NCBI GenBank assembly: GCA_028287465.1
Contig: JAQBPO010000076.1
Coordinates: forward strand, 1-64,000
Origin: Fibrobacterota bacterium
GTDB taxonomy: Bacteria > Fibrobacterota > Fibrobacteria > UBA11236
Length of the DNA stretch: 64,000 nt
Reading direction: 5' to 3'
Each line of letters begins with the position of its first letter. Positions within the stretch are counted from its first letter, which is position 1. The position numbers and the translations under genes were made by a program. The notes beneath the pieces are model-generated. The model was not told the DNA's origin and made no database searches. It was given only the letters and a program-made list of their open reading frames with translations. Below are positions 9,320 to 17,396 of this stretch, piece after piece.

Positions 9320-9339
9320 TTTTTAACCATTATGATTAC
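9320..9339 (-). promoter_or_regulatory. Shared upstream element, copy 2 (GTAATCATAAT-N3-TAAAAA)
   Basis: This is the second copy of the element at 2970-2989, with the same 17 fixed bases and the same three-base gap. It lies about 110 bases upstream of the Gfo/Idh/MocA gene on the minus strand. An ACCGGT palindrome at 9310-9315 is close by. Confidence 0.4.
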
Positions 9340-9499
9340 CGCGGGTAACCGTTTGCGGGCGACCCGGCTTGTAAATGGCCTGGCGGCGGAATAATACGCC
9401 GGGGTCGATCGAATATACCGCGGAACGCGAAACCATGCCCGCGGCACCCTTCATCCCATATCGAAAGCGGCGGATCCCTATTGGATCCGGGGTAAAAAG

Positions 9500-9631
9500 C
9501 CCATCCTCATCCCGTGTAGGATGGTGGGTTCATGGCTACCTTCAACAATGTGCCGCATGGGGTCGGGCGTCTTCTGTGGTGGATGCGCCCGGCCATGTTC
9601 CCAAGGGAGTGGAAAGGGGTTCCGCTCCCTT
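9500..9631 (+). promoter_or_regulatory. Structured leader with three hairpins upstream of the CBM6-like gene
   Basis: Three consecutive hairpins can form in the 475-base gap before 9688. The first pairs CCATCCT (9501-9507) with AGGATGG (9518-9524). The second pairs CGGGCGT (9564-9570) with GCGCCCG (9585-9591). The third is a 12-base-pair stem with one G-U pair, 9603-9614 with 9620-9631, and a five-base loop. None is followed by a T run, so they do not look like intrinsic terminators. I do not recognise a known riboswitch class. The remaining bases of the gap (9213-9499) hold only the element at 9320-9339 and AT-rich sequence. Confidence 0.4.
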
Positions 9632-9687
9632 CCGGGAAAACCAGGGCATGAATCGGGTTTCGGGGGAAGAACGATTGGAGTCTTTGC

Positions 9688-10665
9688 ATGTCTCATTCCG
9701 TTTCCATGAAACGATCAGGTCCCGCATTCGCCTTGATGGCCTGCTGTGCCGTCCTTCCCGCGCAGGCGACCCTGCCCGCCGAATACAAAGGCGCGCCTTT
9801 CGCCGATTCCGTCTATAAGGACGGCGCGCAATCCATTCCCGGCCGGTTGGAAGCGGCCTATTACGACCTGGGCGGCGAAGGCGTAGCCTACCATGATGCC
9901 GATGTGAAGAACCAGGGCAGCGGCACCCTGAACTACCAGCAGAACTGCCCGGACAATGCCTCCGTCTACATCTGCCACTTCCGCGAGAAGGACGCAACCG
10001 ATCCGTCCTATACCAAGACCTGTTGCGATTTCACCAATGCGAACCTGGACGTACCCAAGCCCAAGGCCTTCTACATCGGATGGGAGGCCAAGGGCGAATG
10101 GCTGAACTATACGGTGAGGGTCAAGACCCCCGGAGCCTATAACATCAAGGCCATGTACGGCAATGCCGCAAACGCCATCTCCTTCTCCCTGAACGACAAG
10201 GCCGCCGCCCAGGCCAAATTCCCGATCAATACGGGGAGCCCGCATGTCTGGAAGTATGCCGACAGCATCGGAACCATCGTCTTTCCGGATACGGGGCTGA
10301 ACCTGCTGACCTGGTATTTGGCGGAGGGCAACAACGTATCCTATTTCGATTTCGTGCCGGCCAAGGGGACCACGGTCCTGCATGGCCCCGCGGCCAAGGG
10401 GGATAAGCCGGGACTCGCCTTCCAGGTGCGGCGGATCGGGGGCGGCAAGGTGGGCGTGGACTTCGCCCTTGCCCGCGCGGGGGAAGCGCGCTATACCCTC
10501 CTCGACATGGCCGGAAGGGCCGTTGCCCGCATCCCCCTGGGATGGCTCGGCAAAGGGGCCCATGCGGATGAGCTCGATCTCGGCGACTATGGGTCCCGCG
10601 CGGCCTTTCTCCGCTTGGAGTCGGCGGGAATGGAATCCACCCGCTCCCTGCCCGGCGCGCGGTAG
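9688..10665 (+). CDS. Secreted CBM6-like carbohydrate-binding protein
   Basis: A signal peptide (about residues 1-27, ending PAQA) is followed by one carbohydrate-binding domain of CBM6 type (about 50-225): it has the typical opening GRLEAAYYDLGGEGVAYHD, the WLNYTVRV strand and a final YFDFVPA strand. No catalytic domain is visible, so it probably binds polysaccharide. The C-terminus (about 250-325) contains LLDMAGRAV, the D-x-x-G-R domain seen on other secreted proteins here. GGAG lies upstream of the ATG at 9688; an in-frame ATG at 9706 is an alternative start that keeps the signal peptide. It converges with the GH39 gene. Confidence 0.75.
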   Translation: MSHSVSMKRSGPAFALMACCAVLPAQATLPAEYKGAPFADSVYKDGAQSIPGRLEAAYYDLGGEGVAYHDADVKNQGSGTLNYQQNCPDNASVYICHFREKDATDPSYTKTCCDFTNANLDVPKPKAFYIGWEAKGEWLNYTVRVKTPGAYNIKAMYGNAANAISFSLNDKAAAQAKFPINTGSPHVWKYADSIGTIVFPDTGLNLLTWYLAEGNNVSYFDFVPAKGTTVLHGPAAKGDKPGLAFQVRRIGGGKVGVDFALARAGEARYTLLDMAGRAVARIPLGWLGKGAHADELDLGDYGSRAAFLRLESAGMESTRSLPGAR

Positions 10666-10671
10666 AGCGAG

Positions 10672-10697
10672 GTTCCGGAGCGGAACGGCTCCGGAAC
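10672..10697. terminator. Hairpin between convergent genes
   Basis: A perfect 10-base stem, GTTCCGGAGC with GCTCCGGAAC, encloses a six-base loop, seven bases after the CBM6-like gene and just before the end of the convergent GH39 gene. There is no T run, so termination would need Rho or depend on stem strength alone. Confidence 0.45.
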
Positions 10698-10722
10698 GAG
10701 GTGACGGGGCCCGGCCTCTAGG

Positions 10723-12609
10723 TCATTCGGGCGCCAGGATGGCCAATCGGCCAGGCACGCCCTTGCCGATGGCGCGCGCGACCAGGAGCGAGCCCCGGGG
10801 CCTTTGATCCGGCTTCCAGGCCGCCCGGCCGTTAACGACGGGGACCATTGCCATGAAGGCGCCGCGGGAATCGAAGATCTCCAGATGGGTGGCGCCGGCA
10901 TAGGCAGCCCCGAGCACAAGGCCCTCGCCGTCCCAATGCCAATCCGGGGCCATGGGGAGGATGCCGTCCAGGGACCCGCGCCCTTCCAGGGCGGTAGGGA
11001 TTTCCCCGTCGCTCAGGATGAACAGGGAAACCCCCGGCTGCAGCTGCTCGAACTCGAGATTCACGCTTCCCGCAGCCTCCGTTACCGTATGCGATCCCGT
11101 GATTTGCGTCAGCTTGCCCGCCGCTTCCATCTGATCCCATACCGCCGCGGAAGGGAAGGCCGGCTTGCCGGATTTCTCCCAGACCCGGAAGCAATTGTTG
11201 TGGTTGCGATCCACGCCCCAACGCTGGACCTGCAACTTCCCGGGGGCGTAGGGGAAATTGGAAACCGATAGCCTGACCTTGTCCACGTAGGCCTGCGGGA
11301 TATCATCCCCGTCCCCGCGATTGTGATCGTAGACGAGGATATGCATCCGCCTGCGGGCCTTGTCATAGGTGGCGAATCCGTTGAGGCCCGGTTCGGCCTT
11401 GGTGCCTCCCGTAAGCTGCACCAGGGTATCGGACATCATCCCCATCATCTGGAAGGCGAGGAAGGAAGGCTTGCGGGCGTTGCGTTGGCGCAGGATCATG
11501 CCCATGGGACCGAAGGCCAGGGCCTTGGTATTGTCCCACTCCTCCCAGATGTCCGAGATCACCCAGAAGGCGGCCACGTCGGGGGCGGGCACGCCGCCGT
11601 TCTGGTCCGGGAACATGGAATGCGCCACCTTGGCCACGAAGGACGCGCCGATCTCGCTGTTGTAGGTGTCACCGCCCTTATAGGACGTATTCCATTCGGT
11701 GAGGAAATTCTTCACGTTGAGTTGCGGGTACTTGGCCTTCTTGGCGGCGATGCGGTTGGCCGTGCGCGTATGCGCGCCCACGATGCCGGCCTGGCCGCTC
11801 TGGCCGGGATAGGTGTGCCAGGATACGAAATCCACCTTCACGCTTTTCTTGGCGGGGTTGGCCAGGTTGGCGTTCATGCAATGCTCGATGAAATCGTCCA
11901 TCCATACGCCTTCGGAGATGGCGATGGAGGGCCCGCCCACCTTGGCGTTCGGCAGGGCCTTGGTAAGGCCTTCCACGGCGTAATCGTACAGCTTGAAATA
12001 ATCCTCCTTGCTGCCGCCCCAGAACACCGCGAGGTCCGGCTCGTTCCACACCTCCCAGTACCACTTCTCCACCACGGCCGCGCCGTAGCGTTCCGAAACG
12101 TGCTTGGCGATCCGGTAGCAGAGTTCCATCCACTTGTCGTAGTCCTTGGGCGGGGTGATATTGCCCGGGGAGCCGTTGTACCAGCCGAAGGTCTTGGTAC
12201 CGGACGCGAGGGCCGAAGGCATAAAGCTCAATTCCACCAGCGGTTCCATCTTGACCGATACGATATAATCGTAGATCGAATCCAGGTTCTTCCAGTTATA
12301 GACGGGCGCCCCGTTGATCTCCTTGTAGATGCCGACATCGTCATCCAGGATGCCATGGGCCCGCACCCGCTTCATGCCGAGCTCCTTGGCGGCCATGGCG
12401 TAATGAGCCTTGAAGTTGATCCCCTGGGCGGAGTTGAGGGTCATGTAGATGTGGCAGGAGCCCACGCCTTCCTGCCAGAATTTCTTCAAGGGGCCGATGG
12501 TTTTCGCCGCGTCGACGCCTAGCTGGTAGTCGACGGCGGAGCCCGGGAAGGCGAAGAGGATGAGGATGGACAAAGGACAAAGCAGGTACCGGACCAATAT
12601 TGGATTCAC
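10723..12609 (-). CDS. Secreted GH39-like glycoside hydrolase (beta-xylosidase type), copy 1
   Basis: The 628-residue product has a signal peptide (residues 1-25) and a TIM-barrel glycosidase domain of the GH39/clan A type. The likely acid/base is Glu190 in VWNEP and the likely nucleophile Glu305 in FLTEWN. GH39 enzymes include beta-xylosidases and iduronidases; the substrate here is not known. A beta-sandwich follows, and the last about 70 residues carry LEIFDSRGAF, a weak form of the D-x-x-G-R domain. I chose the GTG at 12607-12609 because AGGAG lies eight bases upstream and the signal peptide then starts at once; upstream in-frame ATG codons give an unlikely tail. A close paralog is at 59834-61801. 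Confidence 0.85.
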   Translation of the reverse strand: MNPILVRYLLCPLSILILFAFPGSAVDYQLGVDAAKTIGPLKKFWQEGVGSCHIYMTLNSAQGINFKAHYAMAAKELGMKRVRAHGILDDDVGIYKEINGAPVYNWKNLDSIYDYIVSVKMEPLVELSFMPSALASGTKTFGWYNGSPGNITPPKDYDKWMELCYRIAKHVSERYGAAVVEKWYWEVWNEPDLAVFWGGSKEDYFKLYDYAVEGLTKALPNAKVGGPSIAISEGVWMDDFIEHCMNANLANPAKKSVKVDFVSWHTYPGQSGQAGIVGAHTRTANRIAAKKAKYPQLNVKNFLTEWNTSYKGGDTYNSEIGASFVAKVAHSMFPDQNGGVPAPDVAAFWVISDIWEEWDNTKALAFGPMGMILRQRNARKPSFLAFQMMGMMSDTLVQLTGGTKAEPGLNGFATYDKARRRMHILVYDHNRGDGDDIPQAYVDKVRLSVSNFPYAPGKLQVQRWGVDRNHNNCFRVWEKSGKPAFPSAAVWDQMEAAGKLTQITGSHTVTEAAGSVNLEFEQLQPGVSLFILSDGEIPTALEGRGSLDGILPMAPDWHWDGEGLVLGAAYAGATHLEIFDSRGAFMAMVPVVNGRAAWKPDQRPRGSLLVARAIGKGVPGRLAILAPE

Positions 12610-13049
12610 GAGGGAATCTCCTGGGAAAGGCCGACTCTCCGGAGGCGTGCGCACATGATGTGGATCCTGGGAGAGAAGGAAATGATGGAACATGACCGCG
12701 CGGCGATGGCGCGTCATTTCCCTCCCGGCAGCCAATCTATCGCCATTCCGGATTCCGGGCTGGGGTTTTCCGCCGGAGGGTTCCGGAGGAGTTGGGAAGC
12801 CTGGAATTTTTGCGTTTTTAGAGGCAAATCCGGGACTGGAAGCCTTGGTTACGGGGTGCCTAAATTCGGCTATTTTTTATAAAGGTTGTCATTTATGCTG
12901 ATCTTTTTAACATATTCGACTGTTTTCTAGGGAAAGGTCGGGGAAGAAATAAGTTTTGCCGGTAAGAGAAAATGAAAATCGTAACCAACAAGACCAGAAC
13001 CATGACCAACGACAAGACTCAACCGAAAACGCACATCCGTGGGGGAACA
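12610..13049. other. Intergenic region between divergent genes
   Basis: This gap separates the minus-strand GH39 gene from the plus-strand DUF6174-like lipoprotein gene. The half nearest the lipoprotein is AT-rich and holds a possible promoter: TTGTCA at 12886-12891 and TAACAT at 12908-12913, 16 bases apart. I see no gene in it. Confidence 0.4.
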
Positions 13050-13547
13050 ATGCGTAATGCCTTCCTGAAAATGACCGTGACCGCCTTTGCCGCCATCAGC
13101 CTGATGGGTTGCCTCAACAACGAGGAAGAGACCCAGCCGCAGGCATCCGGGGTCATCGTCCACGAAGACCAGAAGCTGGCCTTCAAGGAAGGCCATGACC
13201 TTTGGACCGCGAGCAAGCCCCCGAGCTACAGCTACCAGCTGAGCCGGAACTGCTTCTGCTTCCCCTATGGCCGGATGGAAGTCTACGTGGACGCGGACAA
13301 GGTGGTCAAGGTCGACACCATCGAGGGCGTCGAAGGCCCCTACGACCTCGAATCCTTCCACAACGCCCCCAACCTGGACGATGTGTTCAGCCAGGTCGAA
13401 GGCTACCTGAACAATCCCGACTACGAAGTGAAGGCCTCCTATGACGCCAAGATGGGCTACCCCATCACGGTGAAGATCCATCACCTGCTCAACTACGTCG
13501 ACGCGGACGCGGAATTCCTGATCGCCAGCTTCCGCCCCCAGCGCTGA
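13050..13547 (+). CDS. DUF6174-like lipoprotein
   Basis: The 165-residue product begins with a lipoprotein signal ending SLMGC (Cys21). The mature part resembles DUF6174: W-x-x-x-x-P-x-x-Y-x-Y near the start, a paired C-x-C (NCFCF), a short charged turn (VDADKVVKVD) and a C-terminal PITVKIHH strand. The function of the family is unknown. An earlier in-frame ATG (12972) would add 26 polar residues before the signal, so I chose 13050, which has GGGGGA seven bases upstream. A strong terminator follows, so the gene appears to be transcribed alone. Confidence 0.75.
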   Translation: MRNAFLKMTVTAFAAISLMGCLNNEEETQPQASGVIVHEDQKLAFKEGHDLWTASKPPSYSYQLSRNCFCFPYGRMEVYVDADKVVKVDTIEGVEGPYDLESFHNAPNLDDVFSQVEGYLNNPDYEVKASYDAKMGYPITVKIHHLLNYVDADAEFLIASFRPQR

Positions 13548-13594
13548 GGCCAAGGGACATTCAGGGAGGGTTGCGGACCCGCCCTCTCGGAACC

Positions 13595-13620
13595 AAGGGA
13601 AGGCGCAGCCTTCCCTTTTT
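13595..13620 (+). terminator. Intrinsic terminator
   Basis: A perfect 10-base stem (AAGGGAAGGC with GCCTTCCCTT) encloses a three-base loop and runs into a T stretch. It lies 48 bases after the DUF6174-like lipoprotein gene and insulates it from the transport locus that follows. Confidence 0.85.
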
Positions 13621-13834
13621 CGTTATCCCATCCCCCCGAATCAGGTAACATTCCCGCTACCCAAGAGTGGCCGGCCGTGCGGACCCAGGGTAACCTTGAA
13701 GCTACCCTGGGCATGGCCTCGAAGCGCCTTGGGCAATCCCGGAAACGCTTCCCCTCGAGCCTCCAATATCCAGTCCCGACGAATGGCGAAAGAAAATATG
13801 GCGTAATCTTATTGATTTCGCCTATTTTAAACCC

Positions 13835-13863
13835 TAGCCAACATATGGATGTAGTAGTATATT
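13835..13863 (+). promoter_or_regulatory. Candidate sigma-70-type promoter of the transport locus
   Basis: TAGCCA (13835-13840, four of six to consensus) and TATATT (13858-13863, five of six) are 17 bases apart in a distinctly AT-rich patch. Transcription would start near 13870, leaving a leader of about 190 bases before the porin gene. The region from the terminator at 13620 to here holds nothing else that I can identify. Confidence 0.45.
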
Positions 13864-13869
13864 GAATTT

Positions 13870-14059
13870 CATCGAATCCAAAAGGGATCCGGGCAAAGCC
13901 GACCAACGGCCTCCCCGCCTGATTCCATCGGACCTGCTACCGGTCATCCGGAGCCCCCCAAGAGCCTGACGCGGCGCCCTTCCGGCCATCGCGCAACCAC
14001 CGGACAACCGGAACCACATCGATCCATTTCCCACCGAAACCTTAGCGAGGAGCGATCCC
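13870..14059 (+). promoter_or_regulatory. Long 5' leader of the transport locus, possible structured RNA
   Basis: If the promoter at 13835 is used, about 190 untranslated bases precede the porin gene. The leader can form small hairpins, for example GCCG-ACCAA-CGGC at 13898-13910 and CCGG-ACAA-CCGG near 14000. The sequence does not match the SAM, TPP, guanidine or c-di-GMP riboswitch consensus features I can recall. It could hold an unrecognised regulatory RNA or be simple leader. Confidence 0.25.
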
Positions 14060-15433
14060 TTGTTGTCTGAATCCAAAACCCTGATCCTGGCCTCCGCGTT
14101 CGCCGCCCTGCATTTGTCGGCAATCGCGGCGGGCGCCCAAACCCTTCCGGATACATCGTCCTCGAACGCGGGGCGCGCGGATACCGCCGTTGCCGCCGAG
14201 GAATCGGCCGTCACTTCCGCCGACGTGCAGGGCGTGCAAACCGATCTGGAGAATTACAAGTTCCAGGTGCAGCGCGACCGCGAGCTGAAGACGGCGCAAT
14301 CCACCCGAGCCCTCCTGGTCACCGGAGTGGTCCAGGGACGCGGAGGTTGGACCGAAGCGCGCGCCGCGACCGGATACCATAAGCATACGGCGGGCGAGGT
14401 GGCCACGGCCCTGGTGGGCTTCACCGGCAACCTGTACCGGGACTACGAGGAGGCGCGCAATCTCACCTACGCCTTGCGCTTCGTCGCCGCGCCCAACGGT
14501 GGGGCCGCCCCGGTAAGCCTGTTGGACGCCACCGTGGGCTATTCCCTGCTGCGCTCCCTGGCCCCGGACGATCAAAGGCTGGATATAGCCTTCGGGCAGC
14601 AGCAGCTGCCGTTCGGGCTGGAGGCCCAGACCACGGATGAATTCAAGCCCGTGATCACCAATGCCCAGTTCGTCGGCGCCTTGGGGTTGGGAGCGCGCCA
14701 GATAGGGCTTATCGCCCGCGGGGATCTCTTCCCCCGGGTCGATTACGGATACAACTACCGGGCCCCGATCGTCCAGTACGCCTTGGGCATGGTTAACGGC
14801 AACGGGCAGAACACCACCGACGACAACGACGCCAAGGATCTGATCGGGCGCCTCGTGCTGACGGTTCCCAGCGACTACCACTCCTGGGTGCGCCAGTTCG
14901 CCGTGGGCGCGACCTACTATAAGGGATGGACCAATCTCTCGGCCCTGAAGCCGGGCGCGACTCCAACGGCGGCCGCCACTCCCGTGGTGGTGGGCCTGGG
15001 GGACCGGCTCCGCACCGGAGTGGACGTCTACTATAACCATCATCCTTTCGGCCTCAACTATGAATGGGTGCTGGGCGAGGATGAGGCCAACGCCCCCGGG
15101 GCCACCGTCAGCAAACGCAATTCCGTGATCCGCAAGACCCGGGGGCAGGTGCTCACCCTGTTCTACAACTTCGGCGAGCAGTTCCTGCGCGGCTACCGCG
15201 CCCAGGGGCGATACGACGACTGGTGGCCCAAGTCCCTGCAGCCGTTCGTGCGCGTCGATCGCTGGGATCCGGACATCCGCGCGGAAAACAACGAGCTGGA
15301 CGTGTACACGGCGGGCGTGAACTTCTTCTTCGCCGAGACCAGCAAGCTGCAATTCAACTACAACACCCGCGTCGACAACGCCAAGGGCACCCGGCTCGGC
15401 GATGCGCAGGCGCAGATCCAGTTCGGATTCTGA
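14060..15433 (+). CDS. Outer-membrane porin, phosphate-selective (OprO/OprP-like) type
   Basis: The 457-residue product has a signal peptide (about residues 1-26, ending AGAQ), a short coiled segment (about 52-78) and a beta-barrel with features of the OprO/OprP porin family, such as FGQQQLPFGLEAQ, IAFGQ and a final strand ending QFGF. Such trimeric porins favour anions. It is the first gene of a locus encoding an ABC importer, so it probably lets the anionic substrate through the outer membrane. The start is a TTG: GAGGAG lies seven bases upstream and the signal peptide begins there, with no better ATG. Confidence 0.75.
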   Translation: MLSESKTLILASAFAALHLSAIAAGAQTLPDTSSSNAGRADTAVAAEESAVTSADVQGVQTDLENYKFQVQRDRELKTAQSTRALLVTGVVQGRGGWTEARAATGYHKHTAGEVATALVGFTGNLYRDYEEARNLTYALRFVAAPNGGAAPVSLLDATVGYSLLRSLAPDDQRLDIAFGQQQLPFGLEAQTTDEFKPVITNAQFVGALGLGARQIGLIARGDLFPRVDYGYNYRAPIVQYALGMVNGNGQNTTDDNDAKDLIGRLVLTVPSDYHSWVRQFAVGATYYKGWTNLSALKPGATPTAAATPVVVGLGDRLRTGVDVYYNHHPFGLNYEWVLGEDEANAPGATVSKRNSVIRKTRGQVLTLFYNFGEQFLRGYRAQGRYDDWWPKSLQPFVRVDRWDPDIRAENNELDVYTAGVNFFFAETSKLQFNYNTRVDNAKGTRLGDAQAQIQFGF

Positions 15434-15474
15434 GCCGCGAAACCCATGTCATCAAGGATAAAAAGGAGCTTAGC

Positions 15475-16563
15475 ATGAATACCTGGAAACTGAAATTCGC
15501 AACCCTGGCGGTGGCCGCCGCCGCCGCGTTCGGCATGGCCCGCGCAGAGAACCCCAAGGTCATCCGGTTCGGCTACCCTGGAACGGGGACCGGCGGGCGT
15601 CCCTATGTGGGAGGCAGTTTCGTGGCCTATGCCCGGGCCGCGGGCCTCCTCGAGCAGGAGTTCAAGAACGACGGCATCAAGGTGGACTGGACCTTCTTCA
15701 AGTTGGCGGGTCCCGCGATCAACGAGGCCTTCGCCAATAAGCTGCTGGACGTCACCCTGCTGGGCGACCAGGCCGCCATCGCCGGCAGGGCCGGGGGCCT
15801 CAATACCAAGATCGTGCTCGCGACCGGGGTGCGCGGGGTGACCTATGTGGTGGTCCCGCCCGATTCCCCAATCCAGAGCATCCAGGATCTGAAGGGCAAG
15901 CGCGTGGCCTTGTTCCGCGGGACCGCCATCCAGCTGGCCGCGAACCGCATCCTGGAGGCCAACGGGCTCTCCGAAAAGGATATCCGGGTGGTGAACATGG
16001 ACGGCCTGGCCGCCCAGGCGGCACTGGCCTCCAAGGACATCGACGCCCTTTTCACCATCGGATCCGGAGCGCTGCAGAACCAGGATCAAGGCATCGGCCG
16101 CATCATCTATTCCGGCAAGGGGGACGACAAGGTGATCGGATACGCCTCCGGCCTTTTGGTGGACGGGGATTTCGAGAAGGCCAATCCGCAAATCGTGCAG
16201 CGCATCGTGAACGTGCTGGTCAAGGCGGCGCAATGGTCCTCGGACGACAGGAACCGCGATGCCCTCCTGCAATCGTGGGCCAAATCGGGCACCTCCTATT
16301 CGGCCTTCAAACGCGACCTCGCCGGCCAGGACGTGAGGGCCATCCTTTCCCCGGTCATCGACGACTATTACCGCGAAACCTGGAAGAAGGCGGTAGCGGA
16401 CGTGAAACGCTTCAAGTTCATCCGCAAGGACGTGGACGTGGATCAGTGGATCGATTCCCGCTACGTGGACAATGCCCTCAAAGCCCAGGGCCTCGAGAAC
16501 AACTGGACCCGGTTCGGGGCGGACGGCAAGGCCGTCCGGGTCTCGGCGGTGCAGGAACCATGA
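15475..16563 (+). CDS. ssuA-like: ABC transporter substrate-binding protein, SsuA/TauA/NrtA type
   Basis: The 362-residue product has a signal peptide (residues 1-24, ending ARA) and a periplasmic binding fold of the aliphatic sulfonate/taurine/nitrate (NMT1-like) group: VIRFGYPGTG at the mature N-terminus, LLDVTLLGDQAAI and LKGKRVALFRGT. It should capture a small, probably anionic compound for the permeases downstream. The ATG at 15475 has AAAAGGAG six bases upstream; earlier in-frame codons lie inside the porin gene. The stop overlaps the next start (ATGA). Substrate preference cannot be read from the sequence; the downstream DUF2292 genes point to sulfur. Confidence 0.88.
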   Translation: MNTWKLKFATLAVAAAAAFGMARAENPKVIRFGYPGTGTGGRPYVGGSFVAYARAAGLLEQEFKNDGIKVDWTFFKLAGPAINEAFANKLLDVTLLGDQAAIAGRAGGLNTKIVLATGVRGVTYVVVPPDSPIQSIQDLKGKRVALFRGTAIQLAANRILEANGLSEKDIRVVNMDGLAAQAALASKDIDALFTIGSGALQNQDQGIGRIIYSGKGDDKVIGYASGLLVDGDFEKANPQIVQRIVNVLVKAAQWSSDDRNRDALLQSWAKSGTSYSAFKRDLAGQDVRAILSPVIDDYYRETWKKAVADVKRFKFIRKDVDVDQWIDSRYVDNALKAQGLENNWTRFGADGKAVRVSAVQEP

Positions 16564-17396
16564 GCCGGTCAGCCCTTGCTTCAGGATCCTCCATCCGGTT
16601 TTCCCCGCGCCCGTTCGCGGCCGGCCGCGCTCCCGCGCCGGTGCGGATCCTGGCCGGCCTGGTCCTGCCGTCCGCATTGCTGCTTCTCTGGCACAACGCC
16701 TCGACGCGGGGCTGGGCGCCCCCGCAAATCCTGCCCGCGCCCGCCGTGGCCTGGTCCAGCTTTCTCGACCTCCTCGCCTCCGGGGACCTGCGGACGCATG
16801 TCCAGGCCAGCCTGATCCGGGTGCTCATCAGCTTCGCGCTCGGCTCCGCCGCGGGCCTGGCCCTGGGACTGGCCATGGGACTCTCGCGCCGGCTGGACGA
16901 CCTGTTCGGGGCCGTATTCCACGGGATCAACCAGGTTCCGACCCTGGGTTGGCTTCCGGTATTGATCGTGGTGGTGGGCATCAACGACAGGCTCACGCAT
17001 ATCCTCATCGCCCAGGCCGTATTCGTTTCCGTGGCCATCAATACCCAGCGCGGCATCCGTCAGGTGCCGGAACGCCTGGTGGAGGTGGCGCGCGCCTACC
17101 GGTTGAGCCGGACGCAGTCGCTCCGGAAGGTCGTCCTCCCGGCGGCGGTGCCGCAGATTTTCACCGGCATCCGCTTCGGGCTCGCCAATGGTTGGGCCTC
17201 CCTGGTGGTGGTGGAACTCCTGGTCGGTTCGGAAGGCCTGGGTTACCTGATGAGCTGGGGACGCCAGGCGTTCCAGCTGGACCTGGTGCTGGTCGCCATC
17301 GTCGCGGTCGGGATCATCGGCTGGATCCTGGACGCGGGATTGGCGCGATTGGAAGGCACGTTCACGGCCTGGCGCACGGGTGAGGCGGCGGCATGA
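16560..17396 (+). CDS. ssuC-like: ABC transporter permease 1, SsuC type
   Basis: The 278-residue product has about six hydrophobic segments and the BPD-transporter cytoplasmic loop EVARAYRLSRTQSLRKV followed by VLPAAVPQIFTGIR, which contacts the ATPase. It starts in an ATGA overlap with the binding-protein gene and itself ends in an ATGA overlap with permease 2. The N-terminal 35 residues are polar and Pro/Ala-rich before the first membrane segment. SsuABC-type systems usually have one permease gene; here two different ones are adjacent. Confidence 0.88.
   Translation: MSRSALASGSSIRFSPRPFAAGRAPAPVRILAGLVLPSALLLLWHNASTRGWAPPQILPAPAVAWSSFLDLLASGDLRTHVQASLIRVLISFALGSAAGLALGLAMGLSRRLDDLFGAVFHGINQVPTLGWLPVLIVVVGINDRLTHILIAQAVFVSVAINTQRGIRQVPERLVEVARAYRLSRTQSLRKVVLPAAVPQIFTGIRFGLANGWASLVVVELLVGSEGLGYLMSWGRQAFQLDLVLVAIVAVGIIGWILDAGLARLEGTFTAWRTGEAAA

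Noticed and set aside
13870-14059. SAM or c-di-GMP riboswitch in the transport-locus leader
   Set aside because: A GGCAAAGCC string is suggestive, but the conserved core and paired segments of those classes are absent; kept only as a possible unknown structure.
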